Assembly (NCBI GenBank): GCA_910585405.1
Contig: CAJUDO010000040.1
Location: 1 to 22,699 of the forward strand
Reading direction: 5' to 3'
Source: an uncultured Peptococcaceae bacterium
Lineage (GTDB): Bacteria; Bacillota; Peptococcia; Peptococcales; Peptococcaceae
Length of the DNA stretch: 22,699 nt
The position numbers were made by a program, and so were the translations under genes. The notes under the pieces are model-generated. The model worked only from the letters and a program-made list of their open reading frames with translations, was not told the DNA's origin and ran no database searches. This document shows, one piece after another, positions 22,158-22,699 of the stretch. Within the stretch, counting starts at the first letter, position 1; every line of letters starts with the position of its first letter.

Positions 22158-22699
22158 GATAAGGTATAATAAGTTGCGCAAATTCAAAAAACAAAAAAAG
22201 AGAGACATAGATTGCAGACTCAGGTAGAATGAAGTCACCACACAACATTCCGAAAGGAGAAAGCAAACTATGTCTGAGAAAATTGTACAACTAAATGAGG
22301 AAGTAATCAAGGATCAACTGAAAGAACTGGTTCGCGGCAGCGTGGAAGAAACGTTGAATGAACTGCTGGAGCAAGAGGCCGAACAACTGACGCAGGCAGC
22401 CCGCTATGAGCGCAATGAAGCACGGCAGGGCTACCGCAGCGGTCATTATGACCGAAACCTGACCACCACATCGGGAAATGTTACGCTCCACGTGCCAAGG
22501 CTCAAGGGTGTTTCCTTTGAAACGGCCATCATTGAGCGGTATCGCCGCAGAGAGAGCAGTGTAGAAGAAGCCCTTATTGAAATGTACCCCCTAAAGCCAA
22601 ATACCAGCGCTGCACTGTTCATTTCTATCGTAATGTGTTCTCTGTGTTGTTCCACGTTCTAAGGTAAAGCTGGTAGCTAAGATGCTCAAGGCAATCCAT
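22158..22699 (+). mobile_element. IS256-type insertion sequence relic, left part (runs off the window)
   Basis: A probable left inverted repeat at 22158-22182 starts GATAAGGTATAATAAG and ends TGCGCAAA. About 90 bases of leader then precede the transposase ATG at 22270. The transposase is broken (see the overlapping entry). The exact outer boundary is uncertain by a few bases because the right end lies outside the window. Confidence 0.65.
22270..22699 (+). pseudogene. IS256/Mutator-family transposase, internally deleted and frameshifted
   Basis: Residues 1-106 are the intact N-terminal part of an IS256-family transposase (LLEQEAEQLTQAARYERNEA, YRSGHYDRNL, VPRLKG, IIERYRRRESSVEEALIEMY). Family members then continue with about 150 residues holding the first DDE aspartates; here these are gone. 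At about 22588 the sequence jumps, one frame over, to KAKYQRCTVHFYRNVFSV, which normally follows the second aspartate. A further shift at 22647-22648 (two extra bases) leads into VPRSKVKLVAKMLKAIH, which runs off the edge. The single longest open frame stops at 22662. The RBS AAAGGAG 9 bases before the ATG is intact. The protein cannot be an active transposase. Confidence 0.85.

Noticed and set aside
1..22699. CRISPR arrays, tRNA or rRNA genes, riboswitches, phage genes
   Set aside because: On reading both strands I saw no repeat-spacer pattern, cloverleaf, conserved riboswitch core or phage structural gene; a covariance-model search was not possible.

Overview
This window looks like a low-to-middle GC Gram-positive-lineage (Firmicutes) chromosome. 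The RBSs are strong (AGGAGG/GGAGGTG type), starts are a mix of ATG, GTG and TTG, the gene content is Bacillus/Clostridium-like (ytoI, dnaE, a pyruvate kinase with a PEP-utiliser tail, miaB next to a YlbF/YmcA gene), and the tetrapyrrole genes suit an anaerobe. An anaerobic gut member of the Negativicutes or Clostridia is my best guess, but that is inference and no 16S or marker search was possible.

Layout. Positions 1-135 are the tail of an insertion sequence: the C-terminus of an ORF and a terminal inverted repeat. It has landed inside a blaR1-like M56 metalloprotease gene (131-901, minus), which is cut off just after its protease domain. Upstream of that gene are an intact blaI repressor (901-1266, minus) and a promoter carrying two tandem BlaI-type operators. 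Reading the other way, positions 1601-9684 hold a nucleotide-sensing CBS/DRTGG regulator (ytoI-like), DNA polymerase III alpha (dnaE), coaD, pyk and tcdA. Then come thioredoxin (trxA) with its own promoter and terminator, and an AEC-family transporter.

Positions 11370-20023 form an isoprenoid/tetrapyrrole block. It starts with a pair of adjacent polyprenyl-diphosphate-synthase-like genes, one catalytic and one lacking the catalytic aspartates. These are followed by precorrin-2 dehydrogenase, hemA, hemC, a cobA-hemD fusion, hemB, a small frameshifted membrane ORF and hemL. Together the tetrapyrrole genes cover every step from glutamyl-tRNA to uroporphyrinogen III and then to sirohydrochlorin, i.e. 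towards siroheme or B12. No protoporphyrin-branch gene (hemE, hemN) is visible here.

The last part is miaB followed by a YlbF/YmcA (RicA-like) gene with a six-cysteine tail and a strong terminator. The window ends in a decayed IS256-type transposase with an internal deletion and a frameshift. Both window edges therefore carry IS debris, and the two ends share a similar terminal repeat (TGCGCAAA core).

Most of the window is ordinary core metabolism. The points most worth following up are the catalytically dead prenyl synthase partner, the Cys-rich RicA-like protein next to miaB, the IS-truncated BlaR1 with intact BlaI operators, and the frameshifted small membrane gene between hemB and hemL. 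I did not find a clearly new defence or mobile system.
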